Below, piece by piece: positions 51,495-60,104 of a DNA stretch of 64,000 bases; the first letter of the stretch is position 1; each line of letters opens with the position of its first letter. The position numbers and the translations under genes were made by a program. The notes below the pieces were generated by a model, which saw nothing but the letters and a program-made list of their open reading frames with translations, was not told the DNA's origin and ran no database searches. The DNA is from Glutamicibacter arilaitensis Re117 (GTDB lineage Bacteria; Actinomycetota; Actinomycetes; Actinomycetales; Micrococcaceae): assembly GCF_000197735.1 (NCBI RefSeq), contig NC_014550.1:2976001-3040000 (forward strand). Direction: 5' to 3'.

Positions 51495-54248
51495 CTACTT
51501 GCGCGGCTGCAGCTGAGCCATCGCCTCATGGGTGAAGACCTGGTAACCCAGATCCTGGTGGTAGCCGTGGATCTCACGCGTGTCCAGGCGATCCATGTAA
51601 TCCAAGATGCCCAAGGTCACCAGCTGCCCGGGGACCAGCACCGGGAAGCCTGGCGGGTAAGGGGTGACGAACACGGCCGAGACGATCCGCTGACCCTCCA
51701 TCAGCTCGGAGCGGATCTGCGCAGAGGACAGGAAGTGCGTGGCCGGGTCCTGATAGGTCAGGTAGTACGCCGCGCGCATGTCTCCGCTGCCACCACCGCC
51801 AGAGAATTCCGGAGCGAAGGAACTGAAGTCCGGCAAGGGGATCAGTTCTTTTGCGCTCTTCTTGCCCATGGCCAGCACGCGTCCATCAAGCCGGCGCTTG
51901 CGCTCCAGCTCCTCGGCGATCTTCACCAGCACCTCGATCAGGTGCGCCACTGCCGAACGGGTGGTTCCGATATTGGTCATCAGCAGCACCGAGGTGCGGC
52001 TGGTCTTGTTGACCTGGATCGAATGCCCGTCCATCAGGTACTCGTGCTTGAAGGTATCCCCGTCCACACCGGTCCGGCTGATGTCCAGTGTCAGCCGCGA
52101 TGGGTCCACCACGAACTCATCGTTCTGCCAGGCTTCATCCCAGGCCGCCAGTCCATCGCGCACCGGATTCGCCGACGTGGATTCGCGGTATTTGCTTGCA
52201 ATGAGCTCATCCGAATTCAAGATCTTGAAGTACTTGCCCAGCAGCTCGTTGCGGGCCATGGCCCGGCACACCGATTGGGCCAGGTCCACCTGGCGCTGCA
52301 CCAGAGCATAGCCTTCAAGTTCAGCCTGGCGGCGTCCGATATCCAAGGAAGCCAGGATCTGGTAGTTCGGCGAGGTGGAGGTGTGGGTCATGTAGGCTTC
52401 GCGGAAGGCATTGAGGTTGCGCAACGCGAAGTCCTGGTCATAGATGTGGATCATCGATCCCTGGCGCAAGGAGGTCAGGGTCTTGTGCGTGGATTGGGTG
52501 GAGTACACCCGCAACCGGACCTTCTCCGGGTCTGGAAGCAACCTGGTCTCCAGCCACGCCTGGTCATTTTCCGGTTGATTCGAGGTTCCCGGTTCAGGCA
52601 GTGCGGCCTTCTGGGCTGCGTAGCGCTGGGCGTATTCTTCGTTTTCCAGTTCTTCTTCCAACCCTGTGGCCACCGTCATGGCGGTGCGCTGGCGGTAGAC
52701 CGGGTGGAAGCCGGCGAACGCAAACCATGCCTCATCCCACAAGAAGACCAGATCCGGCTTGATGGCCAGGCATTCTTCCATCACCCGGCGCGGGTCGTAG
52801 ATGATTCCGTCGAAGGTGCAATTGGTCAAGGTGAGCATCTTGACCTTGTGTAGCAGGCCTTCGCGGCGCAGTTGCAGCAGCCGACCCTTGATCTCTTCCA
52901 GAGGCACCGCACCGTACATGGAGTGCTCGTTGAGCGGGTAGGCTTCCAGGTAGCTCACGTTCGCTCCGGCCAGCACCAGGGAATAGTGGTGGGACTTGTG
53001 GCAGTTGCGGTCCACCAGCACGATATCCCCTGGGGCCAGGATCGACTGGTGCACGATCTTGTTGGCCGTGGAGGTGCCATTGGTGACGAAGTAGGTGCGG
53101 TGGCTTCCGAAAGCGCGGGCGGCCAGTTCGTGGGCCTTCTTGATGGAGCTTTGCGGATCGAGCAGCGAGTCGAGCCCGCCGGAGGTGGCGGAGGTTTCGG
53201 CCAGCAGCAGGTTCTTGCCGTAGAAGTCCACCAGATCCCGGGCCCACGGCGAGTTCTGCACCGACCCGGCCCGGGAAATCGGCATGGCGTGGAAGACCCC
53301 GCCGGGGCGCTTGGCGTACTTCTGCAACGCGTTGAAGAACGGTGTCTGGTAGCGTTCGAGCACCTCGGACACAATGGACAGGTGCAGATCCATCCGGTCG
53401 TTGCGCGAGAAGATCCGGCGGAAGCGTCCGGTGATTTCGTGGGCAATGGATTCCAGCGCCACCCCGGCGATCAGGTACACCGGTATTTCTGGGCGCAGGT
53501 CATCGAGGATGTTCTCCAGATCCAGCAAGCCTTGGATCTGCTTGGTGGATCCGAAGAAGCCATTCATGCGGCGGGCAATGAAATTCTTCAGTGTCGAGGA
53601 CAGGCGCCTGCGCGTGCAGGTATCGAAGCGGGCGGTGAGCACCACTGCCTGGATGCTCGGGTTGATCAGGATGGCTGCCAGCGCATCTTCCACGCTGGGC
53701 ACCACCACGAAGTTGTAGTGGAAGGGATCAGTGTGCTGGCGTTGTTCAACGATTTCTTCCTTGAAACGCTCAATCTCTTCAGTCGGCCCGTTATCCACCA
53801 AGAGGATTTCAACCATGGGGATATAGAGCTTGCCCTTGGATACGCTGGCTGCTCCGGACTCCAACGAGTCCGTTTCAGCTCCTTCGTGTCCCTCAAGATC
53901 TACGTATTGGGTCAGTGTCCTGAAGGTCTGGTTCGCTTGGTACACCAGCTTCATGGCGTCTTCGTACTGTCCGCCGGACATCAGCCTGGATACTTCGTTG
54001 AAGTATTCAATGCCGGGATTCGCCCAGTACGGTTCAATGGCCGCCAGCAGGCCTAGTAACCGTCCTGCCTCCAGCTCATGCTCTTGACGCCGATTCTCTT
54101 CTTGGTACTCCGAAGAAATCTCGCTGAGCACATAACCCAAGTGTTCCCACGCGTCTTTGCGTTTACGCCACGCACTTTCAGGCGTAGCTGTTCCTTGGTT
54201 CGTCCCAAAGGTCAACCTCTTGCTCACGGTTGCCGGTATTCCTTTCAC
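51495..54248 (-). CDS. Orn/Lys/Arg decarboxylase family, PLP-dependent
   Basis: The 917-residue protein has an N-terminal extension (~1-120), a wing domain like those of acid-induced decarboxylases (~135-290, 'MVEILLVDNGPTEEIERF'), a fold-type I PLP domain ('TYFVTNGTSTANKIVHQS', 'LVDRNCHKSHHYSLVLAG', 'VFLWDEAWFAFAGFHP', Schiff-base Lys589 in 'TQSTHKTLTSLRQGSM'), and a C-terminal domain ('YPPGFPVLVPGQ'). It decarboxylates a basic amino acid to a polyamine; lysine, ornithine and arginine cannot be told apart here. It is longer than the usual 700-760 residues because of the N-terminal part and an insert of ~60 residues before the PLP lysine. Confidence 0.9.
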   Translation of the reverse strand: MKGIPATVSKRLTFGTNQGTATPESAWRKRKDAWEHLGYVLSEISSEYQEENRRQEHELEAGRLLGLLAAIEPYWANPGIEYFNEVSRLMSGGQYEDAMKLVYQANQTFRTLTQYVDLEGHEGAETDSLESGAASVSKGKLYIPMVEILLVDNGPTEEIERFKEEIVEQRQHTDPFHYNFVVVPSVEDALAAILINPSIQAVVLTARFDTCTRRRLSSTLKNFIARRMNGFFGSTKQIQGLLDLENILDDLRPEIPVYLIAGVALESIAHEITGRFRRIFSRNDRMDLHLSIVSEVLERYQTPFFNALQKYAKRPGGVFHAMPISRAGSVQNSPWARDLVDFYGKNLLLAETSATSGGLDSLLDPQSSIKKAHELAARAFGSHRTYFVTNGTSTANKIVHQSILAPGDIVLVDRNCHKSHHYSLVLAGANVSYLEAYPLNEHSMYGAVPLEEIKGRLLQLRREGLLHKVKMLTLTNCTFDGIIYDPRRVMEECLAIKPDLVFLWDEAWFAFAGFHPVYRQRTAMTVATGLEEELENEEYAQRYAAQKAALPEPGTSNQPENDQAWLETRLLPDPEKVRLRVYSTQSTHKTLTSLRQGSMIHIYDQDFALRNLNAFREAYMTHTSTSPNYQILASLDIGRRQAELEGYALVQRQVDLAQSVCRAMARNELLGKYFKILNSDELIASKYRESTSANPVRDGLAAWDEAWQNDEFVVDPSRLTLDISRTGVDGDTFKHEYLMDGHSIQVNKTSRTSVLLMTNIGTTRSAVAHLIEVLVKIAEELERKRRLDGRVLAMGKKSAKELIPLPDFSSFAPEFSGGGGSGDMRAAYYLTYQDPATHFLSSAQIRSELMEGQRIVSAVFVTPYPPGFPVLVPGQLVTLGILDYMDRLDTREIHGYHQDLGYQVFTHEAMAQLQPRK

Positions 54249-54472
54249 CCTGCAGCGTTAACCGATTGTTAACAGCATGAGCGCACAGAACTCCGCTCGG
54301 TACCGTGAGACTATGCCACTTCGCAGGTTGCGCCGAACCATTTTCTCGATATTACGCATTATTTTGGTACCGCAGGCAAGTTTTCACCCGCCGTTTACCT
54401 ACGCGGGCATCAACCGGTACGGGTTACCTGGATCCGGTGAATTGTTACTGAATTCTTTGTCTGGCGACTTGT

Positions 54473-55137
54473 TCAATCCCCGGCCGACTGCCCACCACGC
54501 TTGCGGGCTCCGAGCACCATTGAGGTGCGCAGCTGGACCATTTCGCCCCAGTTCGTCTTGGCGATGAATTCGTAAAGGTCCCGCTGGGACGGCACGGTGA
54601 CGTCCACGAGCAATTGGGCATCGCCGGCCACGGCGGCCACATACCTCACCTGCGGCAAGCTGGAGAGCAAGGTTCCCAATGCGTCCACGTGGGCCGGCGA
54701 GACTTGGACCCAGAGCAGTGCTTCAACCTTGAACCCCATCAGCGCCGGGTCAACCAACGCACGAATACTGATGTGTTCGCCGCGCAGCAGTCCGTCAAGC
54801 CGGCGGGACACCGAGGTTTCGCTCATCCGCACTTGGCGCGAAATGGTCTCAATACTTGCCCTGCCGTCCTTGCGCAGCACCTCGATAATGAGATGGTCGC
54901 TCTCCCCTAGCTCCCCGGCGGGGTTCCAGGTCGTCAGCTCTCCTCCGGCACTGGGCGCCAGTGCCGTTTCCTGCGCTTCGCTCAGTTCCCCGCCACGCCA
55001 GGCGCGAATGGTCTTGAAGTATTTGAGGATCGGGTAGATCTGGATATTGCTCAGGCCTGGGGTGGCCGGAAGCTGCAGCGTCAGGATGTCCTGCAACCCG
55101 CCGTCGTAGTGCAGTTCGCTGACGACGTCACTTTCGC
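54473..55137 (-). pseudogene. AsnC/Lrp-type regulator with two HTH units, C-terminal fragment (IS-split)
   Basis: The fragment encodes the last ~220 residues: a linker, a second winged HTH ('SDHLIIEVLRKDGRASIETI', 'VRMSETSVSRRLDGLLRG') and a C-terminal RAM-like domain ('VEALLWVQVSPAHVDALGTL'). It begins in the target duplication ACTTTCGC (55130-55137). As with copy A, the frame runs into the IS (GTG 55165), which could give a short new start. It continues the front fragment at 56587-56883. Confidence 0.88.
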
Positions 55138-55212
55138 GGCTCTTCAGGAATAAGAGTGTAACCACCTGAAACCAACACCCCGATTCCCGGGCATGTCGCC
55201 GAGCACGAAAAA

Positions 55213-55271
55213 GTCGAGGTCTTCCAGAAGAATGGAAGTTACTACACTAGCCATTTTCGAAAGACCTCGAC
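55213..55271 (+). promoter_or_regulatory. Inverted repeat covering the transposase start region (copy B)
   Basis: The same 11-bp arms as in copy A occur here (GTCGAGGTCTT and AAGACCTCGAC), just before the TTG start at 55273. The same possible shielding from read-through translation applies. Confidence 0.5.
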
Positions 55272-55272
55272 G

Positions 55273-56580
55273 TTGCTCAATCCTACCTTCACCGCACCAG
55301 ACCTCACCACTTTCACCAATCTTGACGGCTTGGGACTGACCGCAATCGGGCAACACCTGAGCGCAGCGAAAGCCGAAATCCTCTGCCACGTCACCAACCC
55401 GATCCCTTGGTGCCAAACCTGCGGAGCAGCAGGCATTCCACGCGATACCGTCACCCGCCGCCTCGCCCACGAACCATTGGGCTGGCGTCCCACTGTCCTA
55501 GTCATCAAACACCGCCGCTACCGTTGCGCCAATTGCCAACGAGTCTGGCGTGAAGAGCTGTCCCAAGCAGTAGCGCCACGCCAGAAAATCAGCAGGACCG
55601 GGCTACGCTGGGCGCTGGTTGGACTGGTCTGCCACCACTTGTCAGTCTCCCGAATTGCCGAAGGCCTCGGCGTCACCTGGAATACCGCCAATGAGGCTGT
55701 GCTGGCTGAAGGTCAACGCTTACTGATTGATGATCCAACCCGCTTCGACGGGGTCAAAGTGCTGGGAGTCGATGAACATGTTTGGCGGCATACCCGAACC
55801 GGCGACAAATACGTCACCGTGATTGTGGACCTCACCGCGGTGCGTGACGGCACCGGTACCGCACGACTGATCGACATGGTCCCTGGAAGATCCAAAGCTG
55901 TATTCAAAACCTGGCTGGCTGATCAAGAAGAACAATGGAAACAGGGCATTGAAGTCGTCGCAATGGACGGTTTCACCGGCTTCAAAACAGCTGCCGTCGA
56001 GGAGCTACCCCACGCGGTGGAGGTGTTGGATCCATTCCATGTAGTCAAACTAGGTTCCGAGGCGCTGGACCAGACCCGGCAACGGATTCAACGTGAGCAA
56101 CATGGGCGTCGAGGACGCAAGGATGACCCGCTTTACAAGTGCAGGCGAACGCTGACCACGGGACTATCCTTGGCTACGGAAAAGCAGAAGACCAAGCTTG
56201 AAGACCTGTTCAAGGAGCCGGAGTATGAGCCGGTTCAATTGGTCTGGAGCGTGTATCAGAAGATGGTGGATGCCTACCGGCAACCGAAGCCCGAGGTCGG
56301 ACGGTGGGCCTTGGAGCAACTGATCAACGAAGTTGGCACGAAGGTACCGAAAGGGTTGCCGGAGCTGAAAAAGCTCGGCGGCACCCTGCGCAGGAGGAAG
56401 ACGGACATTCTCGCGTACTTTGATCATATTGGTAGTTCGAATGGTCCTACCGAGGCTTTGAATGGCAGGTTGGAGCATCTGCGAGGTATCGCGTTGGGGT
56501 TCAAGAATCTGGCGCACTATATCGCCCGGTCGTTGTTGGAGACCGGTGGGTTTAGACGGCGTTTACACCCTCAATCCTGA
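55273..56580 (+). CDS. ISL3 family transposase (copy B)
   Basis: The 435-residue protein is identical to the transposase of copy A: zinc-finger-like N-terminus, HTH and DDE domain all present. The TTG start at 55273 lies just behind the inverted repeat, and the stop codon is in the right terminal repeat. Being intact, either copy could mobilise both. Confidence 0.95.
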   Translation: MLNPTFTAPDLTTFTNLDGLGLTAIGQHLSAAKAEILCHVTNPIPWCQTCGAAGIPRDTVTRRLAHEPLGWRPTVLVIKHRRYRCANCQRVWREELSQAVAPRQKISRTGLRWALVGLVCHHLSVSRIAEGLGVTWNTANEAVLAEGQRLLIDDPTRFDGVKVLGVDEHVWRHTRTGDKYVTVIVDLTAVRDGTGTARLIDMVPGRSKAVFKTWLADQEEQWKQGIEVVAMDGFTGFKTAAVEELPHAVEVLDPFHVVKLGSEALDQTRQRIQREQHGRRGRKDDPLYKCRRTLTTGLSLATEKQKTKLEDLFKEPEYEPVQLVWSVYQKMVDAYRQPKPEVGRWALEQLINEVGTKVPKGLPELKKLGGTLRRRKTDILAYFDHIGSSNGPTEALNGRLEHLRGIALGFKNLAHYIARSLLETGGFRRRLHPQS

Positions 56581-56586
56581 AGAGCC

Positions 56587-56883
56587 ACTTTCGCCGGTGA
56601 CCATGTAAGTGAAGCTGGTGTCTGTTCGCGCGGACAGCGCTTGGCTGGCTACTGGGATCGTTCCCGGAGCGCAGCTCACCGACGCGATCACTGCTCCCGT
56701 ACGATGGACGATCGCCGCGATCTTCACTTTGCCTTGTTCAAGCAGCGCGGAGCCGTAGCGGGCAACGGTGCGCTCCGGTTCACCAATCACCCGGGCAATC
56801 TTGCGCCAAGTCGCACGACCGTCAACCTGCAATGCGACGATAATTTGCCGTTCCAGGTCACTGAGGGTGTTTAAATCGGACAT
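56587..56883 (-). pseudogene. AsnC/Lrp-type regulator with two HTH units, N-terminal fragment (IS-split)
   Basis: The first 99 codons encode the first winged HTH ('LSDLERQIIVALQVDGRATW', 'EPERTVARYGSALLEQ') and the start of the first ligand domain, ending 'SFTYMVTGE'. The IS then adds 'SGSSGLRV' and a stop. Joined with 54473-55129 it gives one 317-residue frame of the double-HTH AsnC type. The gene is divergent from the DUF5058 operon, its likely target, so that operon may now be deregulated. Confidence 0.88.
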
Positions 56884-57124
56884 TATTCCCGCTTTCAGGC
56901 CATAATCACCATCGGCCGCCGGTGCTCCTGTGATCTATATGGAAAAAGTTCAGATTATTTCGACCAGATCCTCGAATACGAGGTGCTTTGATCGGTCCAT
57001 TTGGAGGATTTGGCCAGAAATATGTCTAATCAATCCATATCTTGCCAGAGACAGTGTAATCACGGATCGTTGAACATGAAAGAGACCCACCTCACAATTA
57101 TTCATTTCGGCGCTAGGAGCACAC
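56884..57124. promoter_or_regulatory. Divergent promoter region regulator / DUF5058 operon
   Basis: The 241-nt space is AT-rich. A small palindrome CCTCG-AATA-CGAGG lies at 56970-56983 and could be an operator. The ribosome-binding site TAGGAG lies just before ATG 57125. No clear -35/-10 pair was assigned. Confidence 0.45.
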
Positions 57125-57871
57125 ATGAATCCCCAAATCATCATGGCAGCGGGTGATCCTAATTCAACTGATATCTGGGCCCTAGCCAATTCCCCAGTTC
57201 TTTGGATCTGTGCTCTTGGCGTCTTCGCCGTCATCTTCGTGCAGTGCGTCTTGTACTCGCGTGCAGCGAAAAAAGCCGCACCGCACGTAGATATGCCGTT
57301 GAACGAAGTCAAGGAATCCTTCCGCGCTGGCATGGTCGCCTCGGTCGGACCGTCCCTGGCCGTGGTCCTCGTAGCCATCGCTCTTCTGGCTCTGTTCGGC
57401 ACACCAGCTGTATTGGTCCGCATTGGCCTGATTGGTTCTGCCGCAGCAGAAACCGGATCAGCGAGCATCGCCGCAAGCACCATGGGTGCCGAACTTGGCG
57501 GAGACACCTACACCCAGCAGGTCTTTGGCGTGGCATTCATGGCAATGAGCCTGTCCGGGGCGATGTGGATGATCTCCACCTTGATCTTGACCCCGCTGAT
57601 GAAAAAGGGCGGCGCCTCGATGTCCAAGCGCAACCCGGCAATGATGGCACTGATCCCCACCGCAGCCCTGCTCGGCGCATTCGCCGCACTGACCGTTGCC
57701 GAACTGCCTAAGTCGAGCATCCACGCAATTCTGGTGGGCATTTCGGCAGCCTGCATGGGCTTGTGCCTGCTGCTGTCCAAGACCTTGAATCTGAAATGGC
57801 TCAAGGAATGGGCGTTGGGCATTTCCATCATCGTCTCCATTGTCGCCGCCTACTTCCTGCACACCGCCTAA
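57125..57871 (+). CDS. DUF5058 family membrane protein, probable transporter subunit
   Basis: The 248-residue protein has about six membrane helices. The region 'LIGSAAAETGSASIAASTMG' and the following 'GGDTYTQQVFGVAFMAMSLS' are the DUF5058 type. The family is uncharacterised. It is followed 9 nt later by a second membrane protein and then by an M20 amidohydrolase, so it probably forms a two-component transporter that brings in the hydrolase substrate. First gene of the operon; the divergent regulator is broken by an IS. Confidence 0.8.
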   Translation: MNPQIIMAAGDPNSTDIWALANSPVLWICALGVFAVIFVQCVLYSRAAKKAAPHVDMPLNEVKESFRAGMVASVGPSLAVVLVAIALLALFGTPAVLVRIGLIGSAAAETGSASIAASTMGAELGGDTYTQQVFGVAFMAMSLSGAMWMISTLILTPLMKKGGASMSKRNPAMMALIPTAALLGAFAALTVAELPKSSIHAILVGISAACMGLCLLLSKTLNLKWLKEWALGISIIVSIVAAYFLHTA

Positions 57872-57880
57872 GGACCTCTC

Positions 57881-58600
57881 ATGACTACGACACCTCAACT
57901 GACCGGCGCCGATGCGTCAATGGCGCGATTCGAGAAGCAGACTTCACGCTATGGTTCGATCACCATGAGCATTGGCCTGGCGTTCTCGCTGATTGGCCCG
58001 ATCTACATCGCGTTCTTCAGCGGCCTGGATATCGACCCGTCGATGATCTGGGTGGCATTCATCGCAGTGGGTGCGACCTTCGGCGTGCTGTGGCTCGTTG
58101 AACCGCTGACCTACTTCCCGATCCTTGGTTCCGCGGCCATGTACCAGGCCTTCATGATCGGCAACATCTCCAACAAGCTCCTGCCTGCAGCGATCGTCGC
58201 GCAGTCCACCATCGGCGCGAAGCCCGGCACCAAGCGCGGGGACCTCGCAGCGGTCATGGCCATCTGCGGCGCGGCGACCGTCCACCTGACCAGCCTGCTG
58301 CTGTTCGTCGGCGTGCTGGGCACGTGGCTGGTTTCGATGATTCCCCTGGAGGTCATCGAGGTAGCCCGCCTGTACATCCTGCCTTCGCTGATGGGCGCGG
58401 TATTGGTACAGAGCATCGTGGCCATGAAGTCACTGCGGCCAACGGTTATCGCACTGGTTCTGGCCTTGATCATGAACTTCGTGGTCATGCCAGTGGCACC
58501 GAACCTGGGCATGTTCGCAACTGCGATCGTCGTCATCAGCTCCATCGTCTTCTCCTGGGTCCTGCGAGACCGCAAGAAAATCTACACAGCAGAAAGCTAG
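57881..58600 (+). CDS. Membrane protein partner of DUF5058
   Basis: The 239-residue protein has six to seven hydrophobic segments; notable parts are 'WLVEPLTYFPILGSAAMYQA' and 'IGNISNKLLPAAIVAQ'. I do not recognise a named family beyond its usual place beside DUF5058. The 9-nt gap before it and 11-nt gap after it show a tight operon. It probably forms a hetero-oligomeric transporter with DUF5058. Confidence 0.75.
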   Translation: MTTTPQLTGADASMARFEKQTSRYGSITMSIGLAFSLIGPIYIAFFSGLDIDPSMIWVAFIAVGATFGVLWLVEPLTYFPILGSAAMYQAFMIGNISNKLLPAAIVAQSTIGAKPGTKRGDLAAVMAICGAATVHLTSLLLFVGVLGTWLVSMIPLEVIEVARLYILPSLMGAVLVQSIVAMKSLRPTVIALVLALIMNFVVMPVAPNLGMFATAIVVISSIVFSWVLRDRKKIYTAES

Positions 58601-58611
58601 AGGATCATTCC

Positions 58612-59820
58612 ATGCCTACCACCTTCGGGCTGACCGATACCGAAACCCAGTCCCTTCACGAGGACTACCTGCATCTGCACCGCAATCCGGAGCTGTCCAT
58701 GCAGGAGCACAACACCGCGGCCTACATCGAATCCAAGCTCAGCGAGCTGGGCATCGAGCATTTCCGTTGCGGCGGCACCGGAGTGGTGGGCATCCTGCGC
58801 AATGGCCAGGGGCCCACCGTGGCCTTCCGCGCCGACAGCGACGGCCTGCCAATCGCTGAAGACACCAAGGTGGACTATGCTTCCACCGCCCGAGGCGTGC
58901 TCGCCGACGGCACCGAAGTTCCGGTGATGCATGGTTGCGGCCACGACACCCACGTGGCCAGCGCCTTGGGTGCGGCTCGGGTTTTGGCACGCAGCACCGA
59001 GTCATGGGCCGGCACGGTGGTATTCATCTTCCAGCCCGGCGAGGAGACCAGCGCCGGGGCAGCCTCCATGGTGGCTGATGGACTGTGGGACCAGGCGCCG
59101 CGGCCCACCGTGGTCCTGGGCCAGCATGTTTTCCCCTTCGCCACCGGCAATATCCACCTCACCCCGGAATCGGCCATGGCAATGGCCAACTCGCTAGAGG
59201 TCACCCTCTATGGCAAGCAGGCCCATGGATCCCAGCCCCAGGATTCCATTGACCCGATCGTGTTGGGTGCCAACATCATCACCCGGTTGCAGACCATCAC
59301 CTCGCGTGAACTGCACCCGCTGGATTCAGCCGTAGTGACCTGCGGTTCGTTCCACTCGGGGCTGAAGGAAAACATCATTCCGGACACCGCCGTATTCACG
59401 CTGAACGTGCGGACCCTGACCGAACCGGTCCGAGACCAGGTGCTCAAGGCGATCACCCGGATCATCGATGCCGAGGCAGTCGCTTCGGGCGCACCGGCAC
59501 CGAAGATCACCGAGTTGTACCGCTTCCCGCGCCTGTACAACGACCCGGAACAGACAAACAATGTCTTCGGGGCACTAAGTGAAGAGTTCGGCGCGGAACA
59601 GGTTCGACTGGTGCCGCCGCTGATGGGCTCGGAAGACTTCGGTGCCTTGGGCGATGCCATCGGCGTGCCCAATGTGTTCTGGATGTTCGGCGGAGCGGAT
59701 CCTGAAGATCCGGCACCGGCAGGGAACCACTCCCCGTTCTTCCTGCCTGAATACCGCGGTGCGCTGGATTCCGGCGTACGCGCCGCGTTGGCCGGGATCC
59801 GCCATTACTTGGGCGCCTAG
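58612..59820 (+). CDS. M20D family amidohydrolase (hippurate / N-acyl-amino-acid hydrolase type)
   Basis: The 402-residue enzyme has the two-metal centre of M20D peptidases: 'VMHGCGHDTHVASALG' (Cys/His ligands), 'IFQPGEETSAGAASM' (Glu pair), and 'PLMGSEDFGALG' near the end. Relatives split N-acyl amino acids such as hippurate or indole-acetyl-amino acids. ATG 58612 was chosen since AGAGGA precedes it and homology starts there. It is the last gene of the DUF5058 operon, with a strong terminator, so it acts on the imported compound in the cytoplasm. Confidence 0.92.
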   Translation: MPTTFGLTDTETQSLHEDYLHLHRNPELSMQEHNTAAYIESKLSELGIEHFRCGGTGVVGILRNGQGPTVAFRADSDGLPIAEDTKVDYASTARGVLADGTEVPVMHGCGHDTHVASALGAARVLARSTESWAGTVVFIFQPGEETSAGAASMVADGLWDQAPRPTVVLGQHVFPFATGNIHLTPESAMAMANSLEVTLYGKQAHGSQPQDSIDPIVLGANIITRLQTITSRELHPLDSAVVTCGSFHSGLKENIIPDTAVFTLNVRTLTEPVRDQVLKAITRIIDAEAVASGAPAPKITELYRFPRLYNDPEQTNNVFGALSEEFGAEQVRLVPPLMGSEDFGALGDAIGVPNVFWMFGGADPEDPAPAGNHSPFFLPEYRGALDSGVRAALAGIRHYLGA

Positions 59821-59836
59821 ACCCGGCAGGTAGGCC

Positions 59837-59877
59837 CAGGGCCTGGGTGGAAGAATTTTTCTTCCACCCAGGCCCTG
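59837..59877 (+). terminator. Terminator of the M20 operon
   Basis: A 17-bp perfect stem (59837-59853 with 59861-59877, core GGCCTGGGTGGAAG/CTTCCACCCAGGCC) has a loop of AATTTTT-type sequence. It lies 17 nt past the stop. Confidence 0.85.
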
Positions 59878-59902
59878 AAGCATTTGCCGTGGCTGCCGGG
59901 AT

Positions 59903-59992
59903 CTACCGCTTGGACTTGCGACCAAAGATTCCGCAACCGATCAAGGCTACGAGCACGATCACGGAGCCCATGATGGCTGCTGACGTTTCCAA
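59903..59992 (-). CDS. Small single-pass membrane peptide (29 residues), predicted
   Basis: A TTG start at 59990-59992 is preceded by AGGGATC at good distance and gives 29 residues: a short acidic start, one hydrophobic segment ('AIMGSVIVLVALIGCGIFG') and a basic end ('RKSKR'). This is the classic form of small membrane proteins, with the basic tail inside. An in-frame stop lies just before the ribosome-binding site, which defines the start. It lies between the M20 terminator and the HAD gene. Real expression is unproven. Confidence 0.45.
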   Translation of the reverse strand: METSAAIMGSVIVLVALIGCGIFGRKSKR

Positions 59993-60104
59993 AATTGATC
60001 CCTACGTATCGGCATGGAGCCTGGATGGCCCGCTGGATATTCGAAGCGTACCAACGCTCTTTGAGCCCCCGCATCGACCTGAAGACGGATCTTGCTCCGT
60101 TGCT

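Larger units (their letters stand above)
55130..56594 (+). mobile_element. ISL3-family insertion sequence, copy B, with 8-bp target duplication
   Basis: The element spans 55138-56586 (1449 bp) with the same terminal repeats (GGCTCTTCAGGA / TCCTGAAGAGCC) as copy A, in the same orientation. It is flanked by the exact direct repeat ACTTTCGC at 55130-55137 and 56587-56594. This duplication differs from that of copy A, so both are independent insertions and not the ends of one composite transposon. Confidence 0.96.

Noticed and set aside
52872..54056. Plus-strand open frame opposite the decarboxylase
   Set aside because: Shadow frame; the PLP enzyme on the minus strand is complete with catalytic Lys.
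54277..54567. Plus-strand frame of 96 codons between the decarboxylase and regulator remnant
   Set aside because: It overlaps the regulator remnant, has no ribosome-binding site or recognisable domain. The gap 54249-54472 otherwise shows nothing firm apart from the expected decarboxylase promoter.
26588..56594. The two IS copies as ends of one composite transposon
   Set aside because: Each copy has its own 8-bp duplication and its own broken gene reconstructed around it, and the DNA between looks like ordinary chromosome.
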